Of a DNA stretch of 64,000 nt, positions 12,545 to 25,250 are shown piece by piece. This stretch comes from Blastomyces gilchristii SLH14081. Taxonomy: Eukaryota > Ascomycota > Eurotiomycetes > Onygenales > Ajellomycetaceae. Under the pieces are notes generated by a model that ran no database searches, was not told where the DNA came from, and saw only the letters and a list, made by a program, of their open reading frames with translations. Position 1 is the stretch's first letter; each line of letters starts with the position of its first letter. Both the position numbers and the translations under genes were made by a program. Where the stretch lies: positions 1,716,470 through 1,780,469 of the forward strand of contig NW_003101678.1 of the NCBI RefSeq assembly GCF_000003855.2. Direction: 5' to 3'.

Positions 12545-12736
12545 TTACACGACTGGATTATGGTTATTCCATCATTTCAATCAGTGACACAGTCACTGAG
12601 CTGTAAATCATAGTATAATGATGAATGAATGATGAAATCACTGTAAATAAGTGATAAACTGAAAAAATCAATTATTATATTGATGATGTTACTGAATTCA
12701 ATCTATATAATCACTAATTCTAAAAATCATCTCATT

Positions 12737-12881
12737 TGTGATTCAAAGGTTGCTTGGGCCAGTGTACGATTACAGGCGTACGCTGGCTTCTTATATATTA
12801 TACACTAAATTAATTAGTGGCTGCTATGGCCCCTTTACATTTGTAAGCAAGTTCAGAAGCGGCTGTGTTATTATCCAACAG
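12737..12881 (-). repeat. 3' LTR of gypsy C, first part
   Basis: Starts TGTGATTCAAAGG. Aligns with 23642-23787. It is broken at 12881 by copia 1 and continues at 18072. Compared with its partner, the differences are mainly CpG to TpG or CpA changes in one or the other copy. Confidence 0.88.
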
Positions 12882-12990
12882 TCTTGGAGGATAACGTTGT
12901 TGTGTTGTGTTGTAATCTAACTACGCGAGTTACACTAAATGGATAGGTTGGGGTGGCACGTGACTAGGGTAGGTGTAGTAATCACCAACA
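12882..12990 (-). repeat. 3' LTR of copia 1
   Basis: On the minus strand it runs from TGTTGGTGATTACTACAC to TCCTCCAAGA; the inverted ends TGTTGG and CCAAGA are near-canonical. It contains a CACGTGAC E-box-like palindrome. Confidence 0.9.
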
Positions 12991-13195
12991 CCCCCCCTTG
13001 CTACACCGTGGCCTATAATAAGCCGCCACCCGGGGCCTCCCCCATCCTCAAATCTTTCAAAAATGCAATAATAATTAATTACATGAATCGGACCCTGATT
13101 TCCTCATTAGGAAAGGCGTCCGTACGGCAATAACTGTAAAAATCAAGAAATACATGCAAAATCCATTGATCCGCTGTATCATCATTACCATTCAA

Positions 13196-16100
13196 TCATT
13201 CCTTCTTCTCAATTTCCTGAATGCCAACTCTCTTGACAAATTCTTCAAATGCAGGCTTCACCAGTGACTTGGTGAGCCCATCAGCTATGTTCACTGTAGA
13301 ACCAACATGTTTCATCATGATTTCCCCTTTTTCAACCAAATCGCAGAGAATATAATATCTAATCTCAATGTGATGTGATCTTCATGTTAAGAATTTCCCC
13401 TTTGCTAGATCAATTGCTCTCTTATTGTCAACTCATAGATGTGAGCATATTTTTGCTTTTTCATCATTCATCAACTCAGCATCATATAACATATCATTCA
13501 ATCAGATTATCTCACAAGCTGTCTCACTAGCTGCAATATATTTGGCTTCTGTGATTGATTTGATAATAGATGTCTGTCTCTGTGACTGCCATGAGATCAG
13601 TGACCTGTTAATCAATATAACATAGTCAGTAGTTGATTTGTATTGAGGATTCACCCCTGCTCAGTCTGAATTGCAGTATGTCACAGGACTCAGGCCCATA
13701 TCACTGATCTCCTTCCTGTATAATATGCCATGGTTTTTTGTCTTCTTGACATAATGTAGAACATGCTTCAACACTGCCCAACATGCCTTGTACAGATGTG
13801 AGTTAAAATGTGAGAGATAGTTGACTGTGAATGCCAGATCTGACCGGCTGCTTGAGATCAAATATTGCAATGATCTCAATTCTTGATGATATCTTGTAGC
13901 TGTAAAGTCATCATTCAATCCACCATCCTCATCAGGTGAAAATTCCAGTCATATGCCCGCCATCATTGGAGTCCCCGCAGGGTTGACCTTATTCATTTCA
14001 AAATCTTTCAATATTTCTTCAACATAACAGCTCTGTGTAACCGCTAGATCTCCATCTCGGTATTTGACCTTCATTTCCAGGTAAGGTTTATCCTGTTCAA
14101 CTTCTTTTGTCTCAAACCTTTTTCTGATTTCCATCAAAATCCACTCAATTTCACTCTCTTCAGGCCCTGTGATTCGACAGTCATTGACATGTAGTGTCAA
14201 GAATAACTTGCAAATTGGATGATAAAGAAATCCACTGTTGTAAGATGAGATCTTGAATCCTAGATTCACCAAGTGTTCTGTTGCAAGGAAATACCATGTC
14301 CTTGCTGCCTGTTTCATTTCATATAAGCTCTGATGTACAAGCCCTACTAATCCACCACAACCATGCTTGATCCCTGTGAGTAGTTGCATAAATATTATCT
14401 CATTCTGAGGCAATACCCCATTCAAAAATGCAGATACATAGTCAATTGATCTGACTTTTCAACCCCTTGCTGTTGATATAGTGAATAAGCTCTGTGATGT
14501 AGGTTCAGACATCACTGCTGCATATGACCTATTATAATAAACATCTTATTGTTGTAGAAATCCTCTAACCACTCAATGAGCTCTAAAGTGAATGATTTCA
14601 CCCTTGTTATTCAACTTCCAATCATACACTCATTTGTCTGTAAGAATGTTCATTTCCGGGGCCTTTTCAATGACAATATATGTCTTCTTCCATTCAAAAG
14701 TTTCCACTTCCTTCCTCATTGCCTGGTGCCAATGTTCCCAGTCATGGCTTCTTTTGGCCTCTGCCAGTGTGATCGGACGGTCATTAAGAACACTGAGTAC
14801 AGAATCTTCGTCATTCACAGGGTCATTCATATCATCATTGACAAGTTCTGTCTCATCATCTAGTAGATACGTCGGTTCCAGCGCGCTGTTCATATCACCA
14901 TCAGCAAGCATCTTTAAAACATCAGGTTTATCCTTTGCGAGTCTTCTTAGGAGGCAGTGTTGTCATCCCTTCATGGTGTCAAGAACATTCAATTCCTCTG
15001 GCAGTTTGACTGCTTCTCTAATGACATTCGCCAGTGCTTCTTCTGTTGTCAATCCTTCATCAAAAACAACATCTCTTGCAATCTCAAGCTTTCAGGTTGC
15101 AGGGTCCCAGATATGATATTGATGCAGTCCTTGATATTCAACTAATCACCATTGCTTGTCATCAGTTCTATCTGTGAGCTTATTGGTAACCTTCAGGTCC
15201 TTCTTATACACCTTACATCCCCATCTGTGTATTCAATGAGCAGAAGGTTGAACACCTGTCCAAGCTTCAAAAGAAGATAATGAGGTCCCTCTCTGACACC
15301 TGTAAATCTTCATTGATGTTGAGGATGTGTTGATCATCATGACTGCAGCTTGAATAGCTTCACCCCAAAGTTCTCTTGCAAGCCCACTGTCAAATAGTAA
15401 GCTTCTTGTCTTTTCATCTACAATATGATTGGCATGTTCTGCAGGGCTGTTGAACTGTGATGTATCAGGTATAGTGATCTCATATGTGATCCCTTTCCAC
15501 CGGCAGTAGGTCTTTAATTCATCACTTTTAAATTCACCTCCGCCATCCCAGTGTAAAGTCCCAATTCGATGTTGAGTAGTGGCCTCAATTCTGTCAATAA
15601 AGATCATCAAACGCGCAGTGGCCTCACTCTTTGACATCATAAGAATAATTCACCTGTATTGTGTGGCATTATCTGTAATGCCCATTCAATAATTAGCTCC
15701 CTCATGAGTAGAGAGGTTGGTTTCATTATATAGTGTATGGTCACCACCTGCAAGGTCCATGAAGAATCTCATCACAGGTTTGACAGTTCTTGTCATTGGT
15801 GCAAATGTTGAATGTGTCATTTTTGCCTGTACACAGGTCTTGCAGAATGGCAAAGCCCTGCCACTCTTGATTCTCATTCCCAGTCATGAATCTGCTGCTA
15901 ATTTAGTGATATCTGCAGGGTTGAGATGACCAAGCTTTTGATGCCATTGTAACATTGTGTGTTCAACAATCTTGATGTCCTTATTAGGCAATGCTAGCAG
16001 GGGATCTTTTTTCTCTGCAGGCTGTAGAATTTTCACAGGTTTAAATTCATCATTTGGCATTGTGAATCAAATCAAGTCTCTAGTCATTGGTTGTTTTTCC

Positions 16101-17875
16101 AGAATGTAGATGTCCTTATCACTCAATTTGGCAGTAAAACTCAACATCTTGTCAGGAGAGGTTAGCAAGATTGAATGAGTGTTCTCATAGGTCAGTTGCT
16201 TATATGTATAGCCCTGGTGTACAAGCTTTTCAAAACTCATAAGATTCATCTCCAGCTTGGGAATGTAGCGGATGTCCTGCAGCAGCAGATTCGCTTCTTC
16301 AACTGGTATATTCACCTTCTCTATAGCTGTTGCAGGAGCTGTTGATCTGTCAGTCATCTCCAATATGACATTAACCTTCTGCGGCACTATCAATATGAGA
16401 TCCTTGTAAGGTGTAGCATGGGCACCGGATCCAGAGTCCAGAACCCAGGTATCTTTGCCAGTTTGACCAGTAGAATAGACTGTTTCTGTTGTATGAAATA
16501 CTTGCTCAATGACATTATGAACTGGCGCTGGGCCTGTTTCATTCTTATTCTTATCCTTACCGCGGCTAGTAGAGCGTTTTTCAGGAAATTTCAACCAGCA
16601 ATCTGTTTGAATGTGGCCAATCTTCTGACAATGATAACATGTTTTGGTAGCATTATTACCCTTTCTATCCGGCTTGGTGAAATCTTTGTCCTTGTCCTCA
16701 GAGACCTTCTCTTTCTCCTTATCCTTTTTATCCTTTCTGTTGAAATCTTGAGCATTATTTGCAGGATTTTTCATGGATTCAGTACTTGCTTCATTCGCAG
16801 CAGGGAGCTGCAAAAGAATATCACAGCACAGGCTTATAAAATCATCCTCTAAGAGTTGAGTATTATCTTTGTCAATTTGATTCATTCAATTCCTTATAAA
16901 TGAGGCCCAACCTCTGTTGACTTCTGTAAGCAGTCTGTTAAAAAACACAACATCCGGGATCTCATATTCTAGACAGATATAATCAGTCCTTATGACAATC
17001 AGATATTCAATGAAAGCTCTGTCAGATTCTTTGCTTTTAAAGATCATTTCAATAAGCTCTTCAAATAAATGAGTTCTGTGTACAGCAGGCCTCTCAGAAA
17101 AGTTATCCTCTATAATAGTCTATAGAGCATAAGCTGATAATTTGAACTTCTTGAGTATAGTGAAATGAGCCTTAGCCTGCAGAGCAATTGCAGACCATAT
17201 ATAATTGTATAATTAAAGATTGTGTTCTTTTCAGAAATGTTGCATGTTCATAGTGACATTCTCATCAAGACTATTATCTTCAAGAATATCATCAGTTTCA
17301 GACTGCTCTGCAGTCAAAAGGATTTCCTCTCTTCATATTGAGTAGTTAATGAATTCAGTGAGAATAATCAGTCTTTTAATAAGTCTTACTTAACTTCTGA
17401 ATTCTTCAAGAACTTTCATTATGACAGATGTCTTCTCTTTTCATTGAAGATATTCTGTCAGATCTGCTCTCATCTCATCATCTACAGAGTCACCTCTACT
17501 GATCTTCATTCACTCAATCTCATGCTGAAGTCTTGCAATTTCTAGTCTCATGTGAGTCTTCTTACTCACTGAGCTATTGTCATTCCAGTCACTTGAGCTC
17601 TCTGCATTGTCTGACATCTCACTGATGATGTCTTTAACTGAGTCTTTGTATATGTTGAACTTGTCAGACTGTTCTTCTGCAATGATTTTATTCAGCTCAA
17701 ACATCTCAGAAGTCATCTTCTGATTCATTATTAATATTGACAGTGATCTGTGATCTTGCATTTGCTGCTCTGATGTTTTCTCATTTTTCTGTCTTGAAGG
17801 CATGTATTCTTTTATTAAGTCAGGTGTCCCCTCAGATCTTAGATTAATCATGGGTTCAATCACTTAATAAATCAT
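13196..17875 (-). pseudogene. Copia 1 Gag-Pol polyprotein, one frame of about 1560 codons with point stops
   Basis: The start is the ATG at 17873-17875. Order: Gag with a CCHC zinc knuckle CYHCQKIGHIQTDC (near 16640); protease WVLDSGSGAHAT (near 16425); integrase with FCKTCVQAK and core residues LDLAGGDH and WDGGGEFKSDEL (about 15900-15530); RT with NEIIFMQLLTG and LHVNDCR (normally VDD; near 14180); RNase H with YIAASETACEIIWL and RSHHIEIRYY (near 13540-13370). All segments share one reading frame with no indel, as in single-ORF copia elements. It is broken only by stop codons, chiefly TGA where Trp or Arg is expected, so it is inactive as written. Confidence 0.9.
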
Positions 17876-17944
17876 CTAGGCATGCTTGTAACAACGCGTG
17901 GAGATGTCAATTGCACATTATTTTACAGCTTTTCATTGTGTAGA

Positions 17945-17957
17945 GGGCTTCATAACC
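17945..17957 (-). promoter_or_regulatory. Primer-binding site of copia 1
   Basis: Immediately inside the 5' LTR; on the minus strand GGTTATGAAGCCC. It resembles the half-tRNA site of Drosophila copia, which pairs with the anticodon arm of initiator tRNA-Met (CUCAUAACC), but with one extra base. The same sequence occurs in copia 3. Confidence 0.55.
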
Positions 17958-18066
17958 TCTTGAAGAATAATGTTGTTGTGTTGTGTTGTAATCTAACTAC
18001 GCGAGTTACACTAAATGAATAGGTTGGGGTGGCACGTGACTAGGGTAGGTGTAGTAATCATCAACA
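17958..18066 (-). repeat. 5' LTR of copia 1
   Basis: Near-identical to 12882-12990; differences such as GGAGGATAACG against GAAGAATAATG are G-to-A or C-to-T transitions. Followed by the TSD AACAG. Confidence 0.92.
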
Positions 18067-18071
18067 AACAG

Positions 18072-18093
18072 TTGTACATTCTTTCAAATCACA
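18072..18093 (-). repeat. 3' LTR of gypsy C, remaining part
   Basis: TTGTACATTCTTTCAAATCACA completes the LTR broken at 12881 once the copia TSD is removed; equivalent to 23789-23810. Confidence 0.85.
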
Positions 18094-20600
18094 TTCTCTC
18101 TCACCAGATTCAGTCACACTCATATAATCATGACATTCATTCTAGCTTCATGCAGATTAACATGTTACTAGCATTCACAATCATGTAATCTATTTCTGAT
18201 TCAGCTAGCATTCTATATACACTCTTACAAAGAAACTTTTACTATATTACATCACTTATTCACTAACTTTTCTTATTCTTTAATTATCTTCTTCATCATC
18301 ATTATTATTAAATATTACTATCTTATTCAAGATTTCTATCTCTTCTTCTATTCAACTCTTTCTATCTATTTATCTATCACATTATATACATTTCTGATGA
18401 TAACTCTCTGTTCTCATAATAAGTATTCTCATAGTACTTATACTGAGCAGTTTATTAGCAGTAAGTGTAACATATTGTGAAACATAACTAGAACTTGTTT
18501 ATCTTCTAACAATCATCAGAATATACTACTATAAATGACATATCTTCTTCATCTTCTTATATATCTCTGACTCTCTTTTCTTTAGCAGTATCTGATTATG
18601 TTTTCCTGATCATATTATATAATCACAGATACTGATATTTTAATTTATATAGAGTCTTTACATATTGACAGATTTACATTCACTGATGATTATGATTTTA
18701 ATATTGAATCATTAATCAAGAACTTGAAGAATGTAATAATGAAGAAATTATTCATGTCATGTATAACTAGATCTCTCACATCTTCTTCTATCTTCTCTAT
18801 TTCTTTCTTTATTACTTTCTCTCAATCTTCTACACCTGTCTCTGTGTCTGATTCTCCTGCTTCTACTATCTCTATTTCTGTGATCTCTACTCTCACTACT
18901 TCTGTTCTTTCTAATTCTGCTATCTCTGCTTTCATTACCAGCTCTTCTCATTTCAAGAAGATATTGTATAGACTTAATAATTCATATTTCTCAGTATATA
19001 CACTTCTACTCTTCTTATCAACTTCTAGAATAATTTATTGTATAAAGACTGTATATAATATAACTATCTGAAGCTCAGTCACAGATACTGATTATTACAT
19101 TTATTTTAAATATTCATGATAAGATAATTGTTTATTTATATTAGAGAATCACTCTCTCTCTTAACAGTATCAAGATTATAAGTCTTTTTCTTTTCATCTT
19201 TTCTTTCTGATACTGATTTTTCTATTCTTAGAGAAAATCATTATAAGTTTTATTATATATAAAGTTATAATATTCACAGATACTAAGAAACTTTTTATAA
19301 CTGTAAAGTTCAATATTATAGAGATATTTACTCTGATGAATTTCTTCAGAATAATAGATCTGTATCAGTCTATTCTCTAACATCTATTATCTGACTTTAT
19401 AATATAGATAAAAGATATTCATGTTTTCAGAAATAAAAACACAGATATTATACTCTTTTACACTCATAGATGTGAGACTTATACATCTTATCTGAGATGT
19501 TATTGTGAGAATGAGCTGTTCATATACTGTATTCTACTTTCTATATTTTCTCATATCTCTCTCTCTCTTTCTGAGAAGTCTTGTACATGTTGTAATTATA
19601 TATACAACTCTAAGATCAGTAGATATTTATTCAGTAACTATTTTTATCTCTGATTTTATAATTTTCATACACTAACAATGATTCTTAGTTACTTTGATAT
19701 CAGAGATCATTTTAATCAAAGATGATAATATCACTGAGACTACTCTCTTCTACTCTTAAGCTTCTTCTATCACTTTCTCTTCCTTCTCTACAGAGAAGAT
19801 TGTGTATACACTGAGTTATAAGTATTCAGCTCTGAGTGACTCTTACTATCATTTATTCAGTTCTATATCTTCTTCTTCTTTCATTTCTTTTATCTTCACT
19901 CTCTCTGCTCTAACTTCTGATTCTGCAGATTTCACACTCTTATTCAATTTTTCTATATATACATGTACACATTTCTATATTAACATTTCAGTCAATCTTG
20001 TGATTAATAATATTAATATCATACACAGAGCAGTAGAGAAATTAGAGACATATATAGTATTATTATAAGAGCAGTTTACAGCTCTTGAATCTCTTACAGA
20101 TCTCAAGTTTTAAGATTTTCTTTATTTTTAACATTTTTCAGATGATGTGACATTGAAAATAGATTAATATATAGCATATGAAAATGAATAAGATGTATAT
20201 GATAATATTTGTCTTTTACAGCTGATTCTTACAGTTAATAATCAATCTATTATCTCTTTTCTTTTCTTACACTTTTTCTTTATCTGCTAGTTACTACTCT
20301 TACACAATCTCTATATAATACAGTATTCAGTGACTAGAGTCAGCAGCTTCTATCTTTTGTAATTCTATCTTATACATTATACTGTCTCTCTTCACTCACT
20401 CAGATTACTACAGTGAACAGCTTATCAAAACTAATCTTATCTAATCTCTGAGCATCTTCAGAGATTGAGATAACTTGATCTCACACATTCACAGATATTT
20501 CAGATACTTCATTCTCTATTATCTTCATAATTGAACTAGTGTAAACAGTTGAATTCAACTCTGAATTTCTTTTTCTTCTGTAATCTGATTCATGTATAAA
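18094..20600 (-). other. Gypsy C, region 3' of integrase, function unknown
   Basis: About 2.5 kb between the end of the integrase and the 3' LTR, longer than in simple gypsy elements. On the minus strand it encodes Arg/Ser/Glu-rich stretches (for example near 18757-18951, with RDSRIRKNRSSESRDHRNRD) broken by stops. It may be an extra ORF, a displaced Gag-like part or another insertion. No motif settles it. Confidence 0.4.
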
Positions 20601-22984
20601 TCTGTTACTTTGAGACTGTTCTTTATCATGTTGCATCTACTGTCTGCAGTATATTATTATACAACTGATTACAGTCTTATCACTTATTAAAGTATAATAT
20701 TCATCTGATTTCTTTATTTCTTCTCATTCTTTTCTTATAATTGTGAAAAGATCAGAATAAGTGAGATCATCTGATTCATAAGTATCTATGATTTCTCTTA
20801 CTTTGTAAGACTTTTCAATTATAAGTCTTTTTTTTTAATACTGATAATAGTGCTGTAGATAATCATAATTCACTCAGATCTTATATCTTTACTTTTATAA
20901 GATATGAATTATTTATTAAGTTGTGTAAGATCTGTCTCTCTGATTCTTTCAATACATATATTCTCAGAGAATGTGATTTGAGTATTTTATATAACTCAAA
21001 TCATCTAGATTGAAACTTCTCAGAACTCTCATTATATATGAGAACTTACATTCTCATCTTAAGACTCAATTTCTTAACTAGTGAGTCTCATATTCTTTTC
21101 AATTGAATTGCTCAGTTCAGAAGTAACTCATTAGCTTTTACACATGCATGACTGATCTCTTTCAATCTTGATTTTACATCTACAACTGTTGTGTTCACAA
21201 CTGCTACTACTGTGTTCATAACTGCTGTTCTCTCTCTCATCTTTTTCAAAGCATTCTCTGAGATACATGAATGCAATTCATACAACAGATAGAATGATGA
21301 ACACTTGAAGACTGTATACTACTGAATTTGTGTGACTAATAGCATCTGACTGAGATATTCATCTTATAATCTTGTAGACTTACTCACTAGATATTTCATC
21401 AGCATGTTACTTAAGATTTTATTCAAGCATTTTATCTTCTTATTTATTCATAGATGATATAGCATTGTTCTACAATATCTTGTCTGTAACTGACTTATGA
21501 AATGTCTTATCACTTCTTCTACAAGATTTACATCATTATCAGTTAAAATCTCACATAGCATTTCATAGTTAATATAGATCTTATTATATAGAAACTTTGT
21601 TATCATCTTCTCTATTATCTCTGAAACTGCTTTCACAATTGATCAGTCAGTAGCATAATTAATAGCAGTGATTATTCATTAATTTTTATTTGACATTCAC
21701 AGTAATATATCTATAAGATTCATCTCTCATCATTTAAACAGTTGTATTATATACTTTATCTGATATTACACTTTCTCATGTTCTAACTCTTTCTTAGATT
21801 CTTTTATAATCTGACAATTCAGACACTCATGAGTATATATCTGAATGTTCTCAGTCATGCTTGACTAGTATACTCTTGATTCAAGTATATTCATGAGTTC
21901 AGAGCTTTCTAAGTGACTGAATTCCTTGTGTATGTAAGTCATCAAGTTGTGTCTAAATGAATATTCTAGATAGAGAGCTTTCATATATTCTAGATTATAG
22001 TAAAGCATAACATCATTTTTCAATTTCCTTAGCTTGAAGTTTGAAAGCATCTCTTCTACTACTTTCATAAGATACTTATTATCTGATATCTTATCATTCT
22101 TCAAGTAAGAGATTATTGCATTCACTCATTCTGATTTCTTATATTCTCTCAGTGTGTTTAACATGAACTTTCTTTATATCTGATTCACAGAATTCTCACT
22201 CATGAAATCAGATCTGTAACTGATTGTATTAGATATCACAGTGTTCATTCTCTTTCAGTATTTGATATGAAGATTATACACTTAAAACTCTGAGATTCAA
22301 TATACTAAGCATTTGAAAGATTTCATTGTCAATTGTAGATAGATAAGACTTTTATAATCTGTGATCACTGTTATTGTATACCTGTTATTAATATATCTAT
22401 CTCATAATATCAGCATGTGCTTGATCACTAGCAATTTCTTTTCATACACTGAGTAATTGAGCTCAGTATCTGATAGTTTTCTATTATCATACATCACTGA
22501 GTGCAGCTTGTCATTCTTACTCATCTGTAGAAGAGTGTCTCTGATAGCTCATTCAGATGCATCTGTCTCAATGTAGAAAGATTTATTACAATCTGATTGA
22601 ATAAGCACTGAGAATGTTATTACACATTTTCTCAGTATAAGAAAAGCCTCTTCACACACAGTATTTCAGATGATTGAACAAAACTTCTTCTTTCACAGAT
22701 TTGTATTCATTTCTCTTAAGAGATCTGAGAGTGATGCAGATATTCATGTGAAATCCTTGATGAATCTGCAGTAATATGAGATCAACTCAAGAAACTGTTA
22801 TACATGATGTATGTTTCTCAGCTGTAGTCAATTCACTATGACATTCAATCTCTCTGAAATGAGGTGTATACAGTCACCACTCACTACATGTTCTACAAAC
22901 TTCAACTCTTCCATTTCAAACACACACTTTGTTGGTTTGACATAGAGCTTATGCTCTGCCAGAGTTGTAAGCTCTTCATAGTAA
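20600..22984 (-). pseudogene. Gypsy C Pol: RT, RNase H, integrase
   Basis: One frame read with TGA as lost Trp or Arg. RT end: LYVKPTKCVFEMEELKF near 22930. RNase H: FYIETDASEWAIRDTLLQ near 22580 and ITDYKSL near 22370. Integrase zinc finger: H-x3-H in HKEFSH and C-x2-C in HECLNCQ (22050-21810). Integrase core: NLIDIL and EILTDNDV (about 21700-21530). The N-terminal half of RT and the protease are absent upstream, so there is an internal deletion near 22985. Confidence 0.8.
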
Positions 22985-23165
22985 ATACTTGATCCGCAGC
23001 GAATGCCAATTGTTGTTTGGCTTCCGCCTCGGCCTGCCACTGTGTACACAAGGCCTCAATCTCATTTAGAATCCTCATACGCGTACAGAGCTTTGATTCC
23101 AGTTCAGCAGTTTCAGCCACTTTTCTTACTGCTTTAAGTAAACTCTCTGAGAGATTCTGCATATC
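22985..23165 (-). pseudogene. Gag-like coiled-coil fragment of gypsy C with preserved CpG
   Basis: The minus strand encodes a Glu/Ala/Leu-rich helix (LNEIEALCTQWQAEAEAKQQ and neighbours). The frame differs from the Pol frame downstream. CpG sites survive at about 22993-23080, unlike the whole of 18094-22984. Confidence 0.5.
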
Positions 23166-23641
23166 TTTCAGTTCAGATAGCAGAGAAGGATGTTATTTAT
23201 ATTGACTAGAAAAGATATTCATTTCAGTGATTTCTTATTGACTATACAATGTCTATTGTTATATCACTATATTATTATATCACTATATCATTATATGATT
23301 TCTGTTATCATCATACAACTTCAGTGATAGTCATCTCTTCTTTTTATCCTTCTTTTAAGTAGGGAGCAGACTTCTTTGAATCTGGTTCACTGCTCTCATT
23401 CTCTTTCTCACACCTCATTCATTTGCATCCCATACATGGCATTCGCCTGGGCATGAAGTTTTTCTCTCAACAAGTGAAGCAGCATCAATCAGATGCTCTT
23501 TCACTCACTGCTCTTCATATGCTATCTTTTGAGACATTCTAGAACCACACTGACATGATAACTATGAATCACTTCATAGATAGAATTATCACATTCTGAA
23601 GAAGCCTGCACTTCTCACCAGTTTTTAGACATGCTATCAGA

Positions 23642-23810
23642 TGTGATTCAAAGATTGCTTGAGTTAGTATATAATTACAGGCGTACACTGGCTTGTTATA
23701 TATCATACACTAAATTAATTAGTGGCCGCTATAGCCCCTTTACATTCGTAAGCAAGTTCAGAAGCGGCCGCGTTATTATCTGACAGTCGTACGTTCTTCT
23801 GAACCATACA
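23642..23810 (-). repeat. 5' LTR of gypsy C
   Basis: 169 bp, TGTGATTCAAAG to AACCATACA, partner of the split LTR at 12737-12881/18072-18093. Confidence 0.9.
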
Positions 23811-24449
23811 TTCACTGATATCATTCTCTATTGAAAATCACAGATACTTCTATCTAAATTCTTCTGAATTGACTAAATCAAGTTTCTTTCATAGTTTTCA
23901 TTTCTAGTTATATTGCTCTCATTGATCACATCACTGAACTTGTGAATTGAGGTTTACAGATTAGTCATAATCTGAAAGACACTGTTATCAGTTATCTGAT
24001 ATTTGAAAGATAAGATTTCAGAGTGATTAGATACTGAGTATTTAAAAGTCTATATAATTATTAATTTCTGAATAAATCTGAGAATCATTTCACTGACTCT
24101 AGCTTACTATTTCAGTGATTATTTCATAAGTTCAGAGACTCAGTACACTTATCAGAGTTAGAAGTTTGAAGAAGAAGAAGAGAAAAGAATTAACAGCAGT
24201 AATAGAGAGACTAATGAGAATTATAAAGAGAAGAAGAGAATTATTACTATTAATAGATTTCTTATTACTACTACTCTTATCAACTGAATTACTGAGAAGT
24301 TTAATAATTATTTTAAATCAGTTTATTATTTTATATATTTCAATGAAAATGTACTGTACTTTTTCTCTAATACTGTTAATCAAGTTTATAAAATTCTTTA
24401 TTATCACTTTTTAATTCTTATAATAATTATTAATTAATCTCAAGATCTT

Positions 24450-24890
24450 CTACTGAATAGTAAGCTTTATATTTTTAATATTCAATTTTCTCTTTTTAAT
24501 AATAATTTTCTTCTTCTTTATACTAATTTTCTTCTTTTCAATCTTTGATTTAACTCTTTTAATATTCAACTTTATCTTCTTAATTTTGAGTTTGACTTTT
24601 TCAGTGAGACTGATAGATATATTTAAGACTTTCAATGTAATAGTTATACTCTTTATTTTTTAATTTTCTGCTTTCTGTCAGTGTGTCTTTACTTTCTTAA
24701 TTTACTGAAATAAATTCTTTACTGTCTTTAGTATAACTGACTTGATTAATTTCTTTATAACTGTCAGAGCAGTAAGATAAAACTCATGAGTTCAGATCAG
24801 ATTTTCAATTTCATCATTGAATTTATCAGAGTATATCACACAATCTTTCTTTTCATAATTACAGTTTGAATATAACTTTATACTTTCTTC
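24450..24890 (-). pseudogene. Lys-rich coiled-coil protein relic of the TIR element, copy 1
   Basis: The minus strand encodes a repetitive Lys/Ile-rich helix (LKIKKIKLNIKRVKSKIEKK). The equivalent region of copy 2 (about 61780-61990, plus strand) reads KIKIEKIKLNIERIKLKIKK, so both copies keep the same frame. It points opposite to the main relic at 33000-34720. Function unknown; low complexity limits inference. Confidence 0.45.
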
Positions 24891-25065
24891 AACTTTGTCA
24901 TAAACAGATTCAATATAATGAGAGAAAATATATGAGATACAGTACTTATATATCATTAATTTACTAGATTTGATAAGAGTATTCAGCCTGCTTACTATCT
25001 CTTTCTCTTATGCTTTTACTGCTGCTACATGTGTACACTTAAGTGTGTCTTCAGCTATTTTAATA

Positions 25066-25250
25066 TTATTACTGCTGCTGTTGTTGCTGCTGCTATTATT
25101 ACTGCTATTATTACTGCTACTATTATTACTACTACTGCTGTTACTGCTGCTGTTATTGATATTACTGTTATTGATATTACTGTTATTACTATTACTATTA
25201 TTACTATTACTGTTATTACTGTTACTATTATTACTGTTACTGCTGCTGTT
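25066..25250. repeat. Compound trinucleotide array (ATT/ACT/CTG type)
   Basis: About 185 bp of imperfect TTA, CTG, TGC and TAC triplets inside copy 1 of the TIR element. The matching place in copy 2 (about 61311-61342) has only some 30 bp. Long poly-Leu and poly-Ile/Thr frames across it are artefacts. Confidence 0.9.

Larger units (their letters stand above)
12882..18066 (-). mobile_element. Ty1/copia element 1 (5185 bp) inside the LTR of gypsy C
   Basis: Two 109 bp LTRs, a 5 bp target duplication AACAG (12877-12881, 18067-18071), a G-rich purine tract next to the 3' LTR, a primer-binding site, and a single long Gag-Pol frame. It is the least damaged retroelement in the window and many CpG sites remain. 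It is a sister of copia 3 at 46404-51583. Confidence 0.95.
12737..23810 (-). mobile_element. Ty3/gypsy element C, itself interrupted by copia 1
   Basis: LTRs of about 168 bp bound it: 12737-12881 plus 18072-18093 on the left, 23642-23810 on the right. On the minus strand a purine tract (GGTGAGAGAGAA) precedes the left LTR, which is therefore the 3' LTR. The insertion point is proven by copy 2 of the TIR element, where the flanks (CTCATT and TTCACTGATATCATTC here) are joined. A clean 5 bp duplication is not visible. Internal sequence is strongly C-to-T mutated. Confidence 0.85.

Noticed and set aside
12882..18066. Starting the copia LTR at TGTTG inside the repeat (12899)
   Set aside because: The 5 bp TSDs AACAG and GTTAA only appear if the LTR begins at TCTTGG, as confirmed in both copia 1 and copia 3.
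18724..19071. Ser-rich plus-strand frame with hydrophobic stretches
   Set aside because: It is antisense to an Arg-rich frame of gypsy C and reflects TCT/TCA bias.
24166..24414. Lys-then-Leu-rich 82-residue frame
   Set aside because: Low-complexity AT-rich sequence in a dead element; not conserved in frame in copy 2.
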